Shown here: piece after piece, positions 8,914 to 18,681 of the stretch | Layout of the letters: each line of letters begins with the position of its first letter | Numbering within the stretch: position 1 is the first letter of the stretch | Assembly (NCBI RefSeq): GCF_900109045.1 | Contig: NZ_FNYL01000002.1 | Location: 62,001-126,000, forward strand | DNA length: 64,000 nucleotides | DNA from: Dyadobacter sp. SG02 | GTDB lineage: Bacteria > Bacteroidota > Bacteroidia > Cytophagales > Spirosomataceae | Direction: 5' to 3' | The notes under the pieces: generated by a model | Seen by the model: only the letters and a program-made list of their open reading frames with translations | The model's database searches: none | Told to the model about the DNA's origin: nothing | Translations under genes and position numbers: made by a program

Positions 8914-9110
8914 TTGAAAACTTTTCAACCGCTGGGAATATCGGAAGATAATTTTATAATCCGGATTCATCTGGATGATGCCGGTGAGACGAATGGTTCT
9001 CTTGGGGTGGTGCCAGGGTCGCATGCCAAAGGGGTGTACCGGGCGGGAGGTTATTTGCGATGTCCGGCGTGGCGAGATTATGCTGATGTTGTTGGTCCTA
9101 AAAAAGAACG
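8914..9110 (+). pseudogene. Phytanoyl-CoA dioxygenase (PhyH) family fragment
   Basis: The reading FIIRIHLDDAGETNGSLGVV followed by PGSHAKGVYR matches the conserved core of PhyH-type Fe(II)/2-oxoglutarate oxygenases. Homology then continues in another frame as REVICDVRRGEIMLM, the next conserved segment. Neither the N-terminal half nor the last third is present, so this is a short decayed piece with at least one frameshift. Confidence 0.55.
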
Positions 9111-9390
9111 CTGGCTTGTCAAGCACCGAGGCCCTGAATGGATAGTTGCCATACTTGTCATTGTCCAACAATCGCTTTTATTGTCGTCTGTCAATTGATT
9201 CCAATTCAGGAATTGAGCGGGCAAGCCCTCGTATGAAAATTTAAAACCTCTTCGAAGTGTGTCGCTAATTGCAAGCACAAGTGATTTGAAATTAACGCAT
9301 CTCTTGTCATCCAACAGACGGCCAAATTTATTTATACAACTCCTGCGGCAATCCATAAGCTGTTCGTTGTGAATTTTAGTGGTTTTATAC

Positions 9391-9428
9391 CAGCCCGTTT
9401 AGATCCTAGGCAAATCTTAAACGGGCTG
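9391..9428 (-). terminator. 11 bp perfect hairpin, possible terminator
   Basis: CAGCCCGTTTA and TAAACGGGCTG form a perfect 11 bp stem with a 16-base spacer. It lies about 70 bp beyond the stop of the minus-strand small membrane protein gene, a plausible position for its terminator. There is no clear U-tract on either strand, so the role is uncertain. Confidence 0.4.
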
Positions 9429-9496
9429 CATTTCATTGCTGAGCTACTTGGCGCGCCATTTGCTATTCGATCTCATTCTAGTTTTATGGCAGTAAC

Positions 9497-9682
9497 TCAT
9501 TTCTTAGAGCTCATCTTCTTCGCAATGAATAAGTCAACTGCGATCAACAACAGAGATACTAGTAAGACAAACAGAATGTTAGAACTTACTTGCCAGTGTT
9601 GATAAACCGCTGAAAGCCATAGGGCAAAAGACGATATAGCTAGGATATATAAGGTGGCTCGGAGAAATCTAGCGTAGATCAT
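9497..9682 (-). CDS. Small two-span membrane peptide
   Basis: 61 residues with two well-formed hydrophobic spans (about 8-25 and 34-53), a short polar turn between them, and a basic tail ending KKMSSKK. This positive-inside layout supports a real membrane peptide over a chance frame. No family is recognised. It stands alone in a gene-poor, AT-rich stretch and ends about 70 bp before a hairpin. Confidence 0.45.
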   Translation of the reverse strand: MIYARFLRATLYILAISSFALWLSAVYQHWQVSSNILFVLLVSLLLIAVDLFIAKKMSSKK

Positions 9683-9839
9683 AGCTGTTTTTTTACTCGT
9701 ATCCGTGAGATGATGCCTGAAATTGTGATCATGATGTTTATTGAGGAAGGACCGAAATCAGTAAATGACCCTGAAACTTGAAAAGGTTGTACGTCGGTTT
9801 CTCTCCTGGCCGACATTAGCCTGTTCTTTTTAACGTTCT

Positions 9840-10109
9840 TTACATTGGCGGTCTCAGACTTGTAAAGATTCGGGTTTTTTCTATTTGTGAATATGCTTCC
9901 GGTTCTTCTACTGAGTTGAACTGCAATTTATTACCACCTGCTATACCATTTGAATCGAAATATTTAATTATTACTGAATTAACCCGAGCTTGCTCTGTTT
10001 GAGTTAATCCCTTTATTTTTTCTTGTATTGTCGGTGCAGAATCGCATTCAGTTTGGCAACCGAATGCAAGTTAGAAGTGCAAGTGGTAAAATTTTTTAAA
10101 TTTTTTCAT
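9840..10109 (-). pseudogene. Small lipoprotein gene interrupted in its signal peptide
   Basis: On the minus strand, ATG 10109 starts a basic N-terminus (MKKFKKFYHLHF). A TAA at 10073-10071 follows, and the same frame then runs LAFGCQTECDSAPTIQEKIK and on to a stop at 9842-9840. The arrangement of basic start, LAFGC lipobox and charged mature part is that of a small lipoprotein of about 90 codons with one premature stop in the hydrophobic region. The mature part has normal coding composition despite the AT-rich surroundings. Either a recent nonsense mutation or a short deletion that removed part of the signal core would explain it. No family is recognised. Confidence 0.5.
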
Positions 10110-11165
10110 TTTAATCTTGATTTATTGTATTCAGTAGAGCTAAGTTCATTTGACGATTCCTACGCTATTCGAGTTACAAATTTTCGACGAACAACTATAT
10201 TTTCGGACGAGTGAGGCTTTATTGTGGGACGAATCTAAGTTTTGAAATGGCTGTAACAAAAGAACTAAAATCTTGACCAAAATTCTCAAATTAGTAGATA
10301 TTAAAATTGTAGAAAACTTCAAAATTTACTTATTGTACTGAAAGTAAGTTCGTTAATGGACAGGAGAGGTGTTACGGTCTTTGATGCTGTGGTTATTCAC
10401 CAACAGAGTCTTGTTTTAGGTGGAGAATTTGAGCCTATCGCGCTACGCCAATTCCCTCCGATTCGAGAAGGATAAAGACAATGCCGTTCCGATCAGGAAG
10501 TGGATGTGTTTTATTTGCGTCATTGATTGCCGAGGGGCTTGCTACCAAAGGATTTAACGGAACTGCCAGTCATGTGTTGCAGAGCGTTGCAATTTTCGAC
10601 GGCGATTTCGATCGGAGATCCGCGTAAGATGTCTATGCTGTAACGATGAACAGCAAGTCTTTTTCAGGAATTCCCGGATGTCCCTATAAGGCAATTCATC
10701 CGGTTTGGGATTGCTCATTGACAGCTAAATAGATCGGATTGTTAAAATGTCATCCGAATTGTTTCGGCTTACAAAGCGCCTCAGATAATGTGGCGCTGAT
10801 CCGCGATGGTGAGACGGAAACGACTGGGTGCATTCTATACTTGGTACTGTCGCCGTCAAAAACCGGCAAGTATGTTTTCGGTAAGAACTGCGAATTCGGC
10901 TCGCGGCGAAAATTGGTCAAACTGCCCTTGCAGAGGGAAAATTGATCTAAAAGCTGTACAGAAAGTTTGAAATGTGCTCAAAAAGGTTAACTAATGGGTA
11001 TTTACAAAAAGCGACTCCCCGGCGGAGCTGGCCAGGAGGCGATAAAGTTGAATTATCTAAGGCTTGGTTTGCCAATGAAAATCTAAAAAAGTTTCCTTAA
11101 GGTAAATTAAAATGCAATGAGTATCTTGTTGGTGGATGTTTTTATAATATTTTCCACTATTGTTT
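10110..11165 (+). other. Gene-free, AT-rich decayed stretch
   Basis: No credible complete gene is seen. About 10480-10630 reads SGSGCVLFASLIAEGLATKG-like in one frame, vaguely resembling the late conserved part of MmgE/PrpD proteins, with stops close by; this is too weak to assign. The last 150 bases are AT-rich and presumably hold the promoter of the following secreted-protein gene. Confidence 0.4.
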
Positions 11166-14100
11166 ATGAACAGAATTATACCTTCCACATTTTCCCTTAT
11201 CTTCTTTTACAATCCAATATTCTTTCTCTTATTTCTATGCAACACGATTCCAGGGTTCAGTCAATGTGATCTTGCTCCGCTGGGGCCATCTGACGAGAAT
11301 CAGGCATCGTACGGTTATTTCTCTGACTTGTCATCAGTAAGTTTTCAGACTAAAACATTTATTTGCTATAAGGACAAAGCTTCACGGATATTTGTACGCC
11401 AGTGGGATGGTGTTGCATGGACGACTGTGGGAGGTGGACCCGTCTCTTCTTCAACCGTAGCAATGGATCCCCACATTGCTGTCGATAGGACAGGGAAACT
11501 TTACGTGATTTATCGGGAAGTTTACAATGCCGCTCATATCGCTGTCCGAGTGTGGGATGGGAGCGCATGGGCTGCACTGGGTAATGATTGGGTATTTGAT
11601 GAGTATTGGGGGGGTAATACGAATATGGTCGACCGTCTTGCCATAGCCGTCGATCCGGCCAACAACATTTACATAGCCTCGTTTGACCAACCATCGGGTG
11701 AAAAGCTCACTGTGATGAAATGGAATGGCACTGATTGGGCTACTGTTGGCTCCCGGGGATTTTCCAGCGGGTTTGTTACAGACATTCACTTTGCGTTCGA
11801 TGCGGATGGAAGTCCTTACGTAGGATTTGTCCAGGCCTTTCAAGGAGTCTCCGCGGAAATTGTAAAGTTAGAATCAGGTGCGTGGAATTCAATTCGGACT
11901 ACTAGTCTTTCCTCTTTCGAAGAGCATGCAATGTTTCTGACAAATGACCGGCAGGGTAATGTCTATTTTGCCTATGAAACCACTGGTACTGATTGGGGGG
12001 TACAGGTAGAAAAGCTAGAATCCGGTGTATGGGCCATGGTGGGTGAGAAAATCCAAACTGGCCTTACGGAACTCAAGTCGCTTTCTGCCGACGACTCGGA
12101 TGGACTTTATCTTTCGTATAGTGATTACAGTGTATCGCCGAAAAAAGCTGCTCTTAAACAATGGAAGAATGGGAACTGGGCAAGTATTGATCTGGGGATT
12201 ACGGTTGAGTCGCGCGGTGCAGTAAACGCGATAGGTTTCTTGCCGGAAGGAAAGATGCGCTTTGTATATGCCGAGCTGAATGGGGAAGCCATTATGCTCG
12301 AATGGAATGGACTAACGTGGAACGAGCTTGTCCCCAGGGGGATTTCCGACGGTATTGCGGGATCACCGTCAGTAGCGATTGATAAACGAGGTGTGCCGCA
12401 TGTATTCTATCAGGACCTCAAGAAAGGCTATCAGGGAGTAACCCAAAAGTGGAACGGTTCAAGCTGGGTTGCCTTCGGTAACGAAATCCAGTCAGGAAAC
12501 CCGGTATATGATCCGCGTATTGTCTTTAACGAAGACGATATACCCTATGTAGCCTTCACGAATTTGTTGAATGACTTCAAACTATCCGTCATGAAACTGG
12601 AAGAGAATCAATGGCAAATGGTCGGCAATGCGGACTTTTCGAACGGCCAGGCAGGATATACATCCATTGCATTCAAAGATGGTGTGCCATTTGTTGCCTA
12701 TGCGGACAAATCCCTGGGTTGGAAGGCAATAGTAAAGAAATGGAATGGATCCATTTGGGAGACGATCGGGCCGGAAGGAATTTCAGACCGGGACGCGTCA
12801 AATACACAAATTTCATTTGATCAAAATGGGAACCCTCTATTAGTGTACCTGGACATTAATGGCATTGATGCAGGAAAGGTGAACGTGAAGAGATGGAATG
12901 GAAGTATCTGGGAAAATCTCGGTTCGGGTGTAATTTCGGAAGGTAATGTTTCCTCACCGGTAATAGTAGGCGGACATTCAGGATCGGTCTATCTAGCGTA
13001 CCGAGAGATGGCTTTGGAGCAGAAACTTGTCATTCATAAATGGGATGGGACTCAATGGACTAGTCTGGGAGGTTCGAACGTATCGACGGGGCTGGCATCG
13101 ACGATCACTTTAAGGGTCGATCTCGGCGGTGCTCCAGTGGTTAGTTTTGTAGATTCCGGATTGGGAAATCAGCTGATTGTAAAAAGGTGGAACGGTACCG
13201 CATGGGAAGAGGTCAGCCAATGGAAGGTTTCTTCAAACTATTTTAGTTCACTTTCCGTAGCGTTCGATCCGGCAGGAATACCATTTATGGCTTATTCTAA
13301 TGGGGATGTGTATGCGAAAATCGGTAAATCCGCACTAATTGACAGATCAGAAACTCAAACAATTAATATAAGCGAGTCTGTGTCAGGCGCATTCAGCAAA
13401 GATTGTGAGCTTATAGCGCTGGTCAAGCCTGCGGGCTCAGTTCCCGTTAGTGGAAGCACTACGGTTAAAGTGTGGGTGGAAAGTGTTCAACCCAGGGATT
13501 TTGTCGGCCGTCATTACGAAATTACGCCCACGAATCATGCGTCCGAGTCGACCGGGCGCGTGACGTTATTCTTCACTCAGGAGGAATTTGACACGTATAA
13601 TGCCGTCAATTCCACTCAACTGCCGACCAACCCCTCGGATCTTCAGGGAATAGCAAATCTGCTGGTTGAAAAGCGGAGCGGCACGAGCAGTGATCAAACC
13701 GGACGGCCCGGTTCATATTCCGATATTGGGGTAAATATTGACCCGGATGATTCAGCTATTGTTTGGAATCTGGCAGCAGAACGATGGGAAGTAAGCTTCG
13801 ATGTAGTAGGTTTTAGTGGATTTTTCGTAAAAACTTCCGAAGATCCATTGCCGGTTAGGCTCGTGAAATTTCAGGGTAGTCGCATGGAGGGAAAGACATT
13901 CCTGTCGTGGGAAACGGCCTCTGAATTTGGAGCATCTCATTTCGAAATCGAGCGTAGTTTGGACACCAGGTATTTCCAAAGGATAGGAACAGTAACCAGT
14001 CAAGGGACCGGCAACACGGCGCAGTCGTATTCATTTTTGAGCAACGACCCTGGTTTCGATCGAGTCGCTTATTACAGGCTGCGAATGGTTGATCTTGACG

Positions 14101-14390
14101 GCAGTTTTACATATTCCAGGACCATCGCCATCGGTGAACCTGGGCTGCGCGACGAGGTAATTGTATTTCCGAATCCGCTAATAAAAGGTTCGCAAATCAC
14201 CATTAAGGGTAGGACAGACATTAGGCAAATCACACTGATCGATAAGGCTGGTCGCCCACTTTTAAAGTCTTGGTCCGATCATACAAGCGGCAATCCGCGG
14301 CTTTCGGTTGATAACCTGTCATCAGGAACTTACTTATTGAAAATCGAGACGGAGAATGCTATTGTTACAAAACCTATTGTGATCGAATAA
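11166..14390 (+). CDS. Secreted W-repeat propeller protein with T9SS sorting domain
   Basis: 1074 residues from ATG 11166 (a TTG two codons upstream is less likely). A long signal peptide ends near GFSQ. Residues about 70-710 hold thirteen copies of a roughly 48-residue unit of the form K-W-N-G-x-x-W-x-x-(V/L)-G, each followed by a strand pattern like PYVAFxD. This is the signature of beta-propeller blades (sialidase- or tectonin-like folds). A beta-sandwich of about 160 residues (from KDCELIALVKPAG) follows, then a fibronectin-like region (LPVRLVKFQGSRMEGKTFLS). The C-terminus is a T9SS type-A sorting domain (VFPNPLIKG, then LSSGTYLLKIETENA). The protein should cross the outer membrane by T9SS and be released or anchored at the surface. 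The ligand is unknown; carbohydrate or protein binding is plausible. Confidence 0.85.
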   Translation: MNRIIPSTFSLIFFYNPIFFLLFLCNTIPGFSQCDLAPLGPSDENQASYGYFSDLSSVSFQTKTFICYKDKASRIFVRQWDGVAWTTVGGGPVSSSTVAMDPHIAVDRTGKLYVIYREVYNAAHIAVRVWDGSAWAALGNDWVFDEYWGGNTNMVDRLAIAVDPANNIYIASFDQPSGEKLTVMKWNGTDWATVGSRGFSSGFVTDIHFAFDADGSPYVGFVQAFQGVSAEIVKLESGAWNSIRTTSLSSFEEHAMFLTNDRQGNVYFAYETTGTDWGVQVEKLESGVWAMVGEKIQTGLTELKSLSADDSDGLYLSYSDYSVSPKKAALKQWKNGNWASIDLGITVESRGAVNAIGFLPEGKMRFVYAELNGEAIMLEWNGLTWNELVPRGISDGIAGSPSVAIDKRGVPHVFYQDLKKGYQGVTQKWNGSSWVAFGNEIQSGNPVYDPRIVFNEDDIPYVAFTNLLNDFKLSVMKLEENQWQMVGNADFSNGQAGYTSIAFKDGVPFVAYADKSLGWKAIVKKWNGSIWETIGPEGISDRDASNTQISFDQNGNPLLVYLDINGIDAGKVNVKRWNGSIWENLGSGVISEGNVSSPVIVGGHSGSVYLAYREMALEQKLVIHKWDGTQWTSLGGSNVSTGLASTITLRVDLGGAPVVSFVDSGLGNQLIVKRWNGTAWEEVSQWKVSSNYFSSLSVAFDPAGIPFMAYSNGDVYAKIGKSALIDRSETQTINISESVSGAFSKDCELIALVKPAGSVPVSGSTTVKVWVESVQPRDFVGRHYEITPTNHASESTGRVTLFFTQEEFDTYNAVNSTQLPTNPSDLQGIANLLVEKRSGTSSDQTGRPGSYSDIGVNIDPDDSAIVWNLAAERWEVSFDVVGFSGFFVKTSEDPLPVRLVKFQGSRMEGKTFLSWETASEFGASHFEIERSLDTRYFQRIGTVTSQGTGNTAQSYSFLSNDPGFDRVAYYRLRMVDLDGSFTYSRTIAIGEPGLRDEVIVFPNPLIKGSQITIKGRTDIRQITLIDKAGRPLLKSWSDHTSGNPRLSVDNLSSGTYLLKIETENAIVTKPIVIE

Positions 14391-14588
14391 AATAGTGGAT
14401 CTATACTGAAACTCGCGAAGTACTTCTTCCGCAATCTGCAACGCAGCAACGAGTTCCGAGTGAGGCCGCCTCGCAGAGCAAGATTTTCCCGTTGTGACAC
14501 AACAGTAGCTCACTAGCAAAACATCTTGGCCTTCAATCCAGATATCGCTAAATTTGAATCATTGGGATAAAGTCAAAAACGAGGAATT

Positions 14589-14717
14589 ATGTCCAGACAA
14601 GTGATTAATGACGGGAATGGTAAACCGGTTTCGGTTCTCATCGATTACTAGGAGTGGCTCAGGATCGAACAGCTTTTGGCAGGGAAAGAACTTCCAGGGA
14701 GCGGAGAAAGGAAATGA
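14589..14717 (+). pseudogene. Antitoxin-like fragment (Phd/RelB-type N-terminus)
   Basis: The reading MSRQVINDGNGKPVSVLIDY, then a stop (TAG 14649-14651), then EWLRIEQLLAGKELPG matches the N-terminal pattern of Bacteroidota type-II antitoxins (DENGxPVAVxIPxxEWxxLxELL) with a nonsense codon inside. The frame stops again at 14715. A fragment ending INSIRERK (14898-15020) lies downstream but is not recognisable as the toxin. I read this as a decayed toxin-antitoxin or similar small regulatory gene. Confidence 0.4.
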
Positions 14718-15823
14718 AACGAGCCTTACCCGACCATGGCAAGATCCGGGAGCTCCAGGAATTATTTGAGGAAGTCCACACCATCAATTCCGACCCTGAA
14801 AATTTCAAAAGCATCGGCAGGATGGAAGCGATTATCGGCCAATATGGCCCCAAATAGAATGCGATTAACACCCTCTGGCATCTGAAACCGTGCCCAGGTG
14901 CCAGAGCTCTTTCGCGGTGGTAATAAGCCTGTCTGGATACGTTATAAAATAGATGAAAGTGACGGCGGAAAAGTGGCCGGCAAATGGATTATCATCAACT
15001 CCATACGTGAGCGGAAGTAGATCGTCTTTAATGCACCAAATCGTTTCAGTTTAAATATTTTTGCGATAAAGACGTGATGTTTTCAACACCCAAATGAGAT
15101 TCAGATTTAAGTCCCATAAATCTATAAGTCAACGTTACAGACAATCCCTTGCTTGCTTGTTACAGTAAACCGTTACTTTGCAGGGGAGCTTGTTACTGAA
15201 TCTCTATGCTATATCGTCTCAGATCAATTACATGGATTCTTTGTATGCGAGGTATGTCGTTCAAATCAGGGATTAAGATCACATGGTGATAGAAAATCGC
15301 TTACTTCAATTGCCAGAGGGCAGAATGATTCTTGTGAAAATTGTTAAAAGAGGAGAAGTTGTTGCGATCTTCAAACCGAATGTTAATTTGGCATAGAATT
15401 GCTTTTGTACCAATGCTGGACGTGTTTTTTGCAAGCAATTCAATATGCCTATTCTAGGAGGTCATTGAGATGCTGCAAGGGCTAGCGATGGTAACGGATC
15501 GAAGTTCATAAATACGGTCGTTAAAATGAAATTTCTTCTAAGAGCTTGTCTGTTGGCCTTTTGGAGGGACAATTCTGTTCGTTTCTTCATGCAGGGGAGA
15601 CCTTAAACTGTAATTTTACTTCTTATCCCGAATACTACAAAACACGTTTCTGGACACATGGTCAGCCACGGCTGCCGCAACATTTATAAGGTGGCGCCCG
15701 GGTGGCTGATGGAGCAAGTTAAATTCATTCCTTAAATAATGAACTTCATCGGAAAACCAGCAGGATTGACTGATGGTCTGCCGACAATCTTTTACTTTTC
15801 CGCCTTCATCGATCACGACACTA
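14718..15823 (+). other. Gene-free stretch before the LytS kinase gene
   Basis: Only short coding-like scraps are visible: a basic 45-codon reading around 14720-14857 (GKIRELQELFEEVHTINSDP), a 41-codon reading at 14898-15020 (WIRYKIDESDGGKVAGKWII), and a 37-codon ORF at 15283-15396. None has a recognisable family. No RNA gene or clear terminator was found. The promoter of the LytS/LytTR operon should lie near the right end. Confidence 0.4.
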
Positions 15824-16852
15824 ATGGCGCGCCAGATTAGCGGTTTCAACGTAAAGCATATCTTCATTTTCATCTTTTCATCGCTGTTGTATGCATTATG
15901 TCAAATGCTTCTGAGCAATATCGTGATGCAGGATGATTTATGGAAAAAGTTTGCCGTCCAGCTAACGGCCCATTATGTGGTGGTGTTTACGATGTGTGTG
16001 GCGGATTATAACTTGTTGCTTTTCCTGAATAAACATATTCCCTATTCAAAAAATGTATTGTACCGCATCATAGCCGACCTGGTGGGACTGACTTTGATAT
16101 GTTTTGCGCTGCTATGGGTTTTCGATTTGATGATTTACAAAATATTGCTCGTTCCCACGGCGGGATTGCCCCCGTTTATAGCAAAGTTTGCATTGGGAAT
16201 GCTCACCAATGCGCCCATACTGCTCGTCTTTGAGCTGATCCATTATTTTCGGTCCGAACAAAAGGCGATCGCCGATTCAGAAAAGGCGAAGCGAGAAGTG
16301 CTGTTGTTTCAGCATGAGACATTAAAGGCACAGATCAACCCGCATTTTTTGTTCAATTCGCTCAACGTGCTCGCATCGCTCATCTACCTGAACCCGCAAA
16401 ATGCCAACAAGTTTACCAAGGCGCTTTCCCGAAGTTACCGGTACGTGCTTTCCCTGAACCAGCAACCTGCCGTGACGGTCGCAGAAGAAATGGAAGCGCT
16501 TGACTCGTATATTTTTTTGATGCAGATGCGGTTTGAAAACGCTTTTACTTTTAAGGTTCATGGAGACGGTGTTTTTGAAAGCAATAAGATTGTTCCCCTT
16601 ACCATGCAGCTGCTGTTGGAGAATGTATTCAAGCATAATATTGCCACCGAGGAAGCGCCTTTGGCTATTCAGATTACGATTGGAAGCGAATATGTTATCG
16701 TAGAAAATCAGGTGCAGCCATCCAGCAATGCCGACAAAAGCGGCATCGGATTAAAATACCTGAAAAAGCAGTATCAACTGTACGGGAAGGAAATTGTCGT
16801 GGAGCATACCGGCGATCAATTCATCGTGAAAGTCCCTTATATCGAGCCATGA
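15824..16852 (+). CDS. LytS/YehU-type sensor histidine kinase
   Basis: 342 residues from ATG 15824 (an in-frame ATG at 15773 would add 17 unconvincing residues). Four N-terminal membrane spans are followed by the His_kinase (PF06580-type) box: HETLKAQINPHFLFNSLNVL contains the probable phospho-acceptor His region and the NPHFLFN motif. The ATP-binding part follows with LLLENVFKHN (N box) and SGIGLKYLKKQY (G box). It should phosphorylate the LytTR regulator whose gene overlaps its last four bases (ATGA). There is no extracellular domain of note, so the signal is probably sensed in or near the membrane. The neighbouring barrel and acyltransferase genes suggest an envelope regulon. Confidence 0.9.
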   Translation: MARQISGFNVKHIFIFIFSSLLYALCQMLLSNIVMQDDLWKKFAVQLTAHYVVVFTMCVADYNLLLFLNKHIPYSKNVLYRIIADLVGLTLICFALLWVFDLMIYKILLVPTAGLPPFIAKFALGMLTNAPILLVFELIHYFRSEQKAIADSEKAKREVLLFQHETLKAQINPHFLFNSLNVLASLIYLNPQNANKFTKALSRSYRYVLSLNQQPAVTVAEEMEALDSYIFLMQMRFENAFTFKVHGDGVFESNKIVPLTMQLLLENVFKHNIATEEAPLAIQITIGSEYVIVENQVQPSSNADKSGIGLKYLKKQYQLYGKEIVVEHTGDQFIVKVPYIEP

Positions 16853-17604
16853 AATACCTGATCGTAGAAGACGAACGATTTGCCGCCGAAGAGCTGCAAC
16901 GCATGATGAGTGCATTGCGTCCGAGTTATGTTTTGGAGAAACGCACCAAGAGTGTCATCGAAACCATCACTTTTTTAAAATCAACAAATGTTGATCTGAT
17001 ATTACTGGACATCAGGCTCGCCGATGGCAGTTGTTTCGAAATATTCAACCACGTCAAGGTAACAACTCCGGTTATATTCACGACCGCTTATGATGAACAT
17101 GCGATCAGGGCCTTCAAGTTAAACAGCATCGACTACCTGCTCAAACCTTTTGAAGAAAATGAGCTGGAATCGGCCCTCGTCAAATTCGAGCATATCTTTC
17201 ATCACCATTCATCTCAACCGGATCCCGGCATCTTCCAACACCTGATCCCAGCGAGCACAAAGAACCGTTTCCTGATCTCAAAGGGAGAAAACTACCATTA
17301 TATTGAAACGACCGACATCGCGCATTTTTATAGTGAGGACCGCGTGGTTTTTCTGCATACGTTCAACGACAAACGCTTCATTGTGAACTACACGTTGGAT
17401 CAGATTGAACAGCAGCTCGATCCCCAGTTGTTTTTCCGCGTCTCGCGAAACTGTATTGGCAATGTAAAAGCCATAGAAAATGTAGCTAAATACTTCAACA
17501 GCCGCTTGCAGCTAACCTTTTCACCTGCATGCCCGCATGAAGTGCTTGTCAGCCGCGTACGCGTGCCCGACTTTCTGAAATGGATTGACGGTGTTTTGGA
17601 ATAG
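16849..17604 (+). CDS. LytTR-family response regulator
   Basis: 251 residues. The N-terminal receiver domain has the acidic pocket VEDE, the phospho-acceptor Asp in DLILLDIRL, and the conserved TTAYDEHA and YLLKPF segments. The C-terminal LytTR DNA-binding domain (from about residue 135: NRFLISKGENYHYIETTDIA to RVSRNCIGNVKAIENV) normally binds pairs of direct repeats. The ATGA overlap with the kinase gene makes the pair translationally coupled. The 150 bp downstream before the barrel gene is long enough for a regulated promoter. Targets are not visible from the sequence. Confidence 0.92.
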   Translation: MKYLIVEDERFAAEELQRMMSALRPSYVLEKRTKSVIETITFLKSTNVDLILLDIRLADGSCFEIFNHVKVTTPVIFTTAYDEHAIRAFKLNSIDYLLKPFEENELESALVKFEHIFHHHSSQPDPGIFQHLIPASTKNRFLISKGENYHYIETTDIAHFYSEDRVVFLHTFNDKRFIVNYTLDQIEQQLDPQLFFRVSRNCIGNVKAIENVAKYFNSRLQLTFSPACPHEVLVSRVRVPDFLKWIDGVLE

Positions 17605-17754
17605 CCGGCAGCCGGCATTCGAAATTCCATTTGCTATAATCTGCACTTCAACCTGCCCATTCTGAACCCCGCGGTTTTTGACTTTTGGTGTTACCTCATT
17701 CGGCTCACATTTGCTGAGAAATGAAACAATTTAAACGCCAGTTAAGTCTAAGTC

Positions 17755-18681
17755 ATGAAATCAGCATCATTATTTGCAGCAATGTTCGGGACCTTGCTTT
17801 GTCTGAAAGCGAACGCGCAACAAGCCTCTTTTAAGACCGAGTTCATCGGTAATTCGGGTTACTGGTTTTTGCCAAACGGCGATAAGCCGAAAGAAAAGAT
17901 CGGTGACAGCAAAGGGTCTTCTATTATGTACCAGGGCGCGGTGAATATCCCGCTGTCAACCAAAATCAACGAACATAACCGCCCGACCGCCTGGGGCGTA
18001 GGGATAAGCGGTGCCTACGCATCCCTGAACAATGAACGTTTCACGGGCGAGATGGTTTCCGAGATCATGAACCTGCAAGTAGGTATTTATCACCTGCGGC
18101 CGCTGAACGGGAAATGGTCTGTAAGGGCGAGTGTGGGTATGGGTGTATTCACTCCTTCGGCCGATTTTTCGAAGATCAGATTCAAAAACGTGCTCGGAAG
18201 TGCCGCCGTTGTTTTTATCCGCCATTTGAAACCCAACCTGGCCATAGGAGGGGGGCTGGCGCTGAACAGTTCGCTAGGCTATCCGATGGTATTTCCGGCC
18301 GTTTACGTGAACTGGAAACACCATGGGAAGTTCAATGTGAGCGCAGAATTGATTGATGGCCTGGACGTGGCAGCCAGCTACGAGCTGAATGACCACGTGA
18401 AGCTTTCGTGGGCATTGGAAATGAACGGGCAGGTGGCCCTGCTCGAAAAGGAGGGTAAAGATGTGATATTTTCCCATCAGTACATTGTCACCGGGCTGCG
18501 TCCGGAGGTGAGACTGGGTAAAACCGGACTTACGGCGACGGCAATGGTCGGGCTGAACCTATACCGCCCGGCTGCATACAGCGACAGGACTTTAAAGGGG
18601 ATGTTTGCCTCCAATAATGACTATTACTTTTCTGCATCCCCCTACGCGTCCATTGGCCTGAAATGGGATTTAAAGCGATGA
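17755..18681 (+). CDS. Outer-membrane beta-barrel protein (DUF6268-like)
   Basis: 308 residues. A signal peptide (MKSASLFAAMFGTLLCLKAN, then AQQ) is followed by alternating amphipathic strands through to a terminal ASIGLKWDLKR strand. Glycines and aromatics are placed as in Bacteroidota outer-membrane barrels of the DUF6268 type. There is no plug, TonB box or enzyme motif. The stop overlaps the start of the acyltransferase gene (ATGA), so the two are probably translated together. That pairing and the preceding LytTR system suggest a role in outer-membrane maintenance. Substrate or partner unknown. Confidence 0.75.
   Translation: MKSASLFAAMFGTLLCLKANAQQASFKTEFIGNSGYWFLPNGDKPKEKIGDSKGSSIMYQGAVNIPLSTKINEHNRPTAWGVGISGAYASLNNERFTGEMVSEIMNLQVGIYHLRPLNGKWSVRASVGMGVFTPSADFSKIRFKNVLGSAAVVFIRHLKPNLAIGGGLALNSSLGYPMVFPAVYVNWKHHGKFNVSAELIDGLDVAASYELNDHVKLSWALEMNGQVALLEKEGKDVIFSHQYIVTGLRPEVRLGKTGLTATAMVGLNLYRPAAYSDRTLKGMFASNNDYYFSASPYASIGLKWDLKR

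Noticed and set aside
9078-9356. Minus-strand 92-codon frame (GRLLDDKRCVNFKSLVLAIS and similar)
   Set aside because: It overlaps the PhyH fragment, has no recognisable family and no clear start context. A scrap of a lost gene is possible but not supportable.
10023-10214. Plus-strand 63-codon frame in the AT-rich zone
   Set aside because: It is antisense to the much better small-lipoprotein reading and has low-complexity Phe-rich composition typical of AT-rich non-coding DNA.
10480-10630. Possible MmgE/PrpD-type fragment
   Set aside because: The resemblance is limited to one short Gly/Ala stretch, with stops nearby in all frames.
15283-15396. 37-codon ORF (ENRLLQLPEGRMILVKIVKR)
   Set aside because: It reads like protein but is too short, with no family, partner or promoter to support it.
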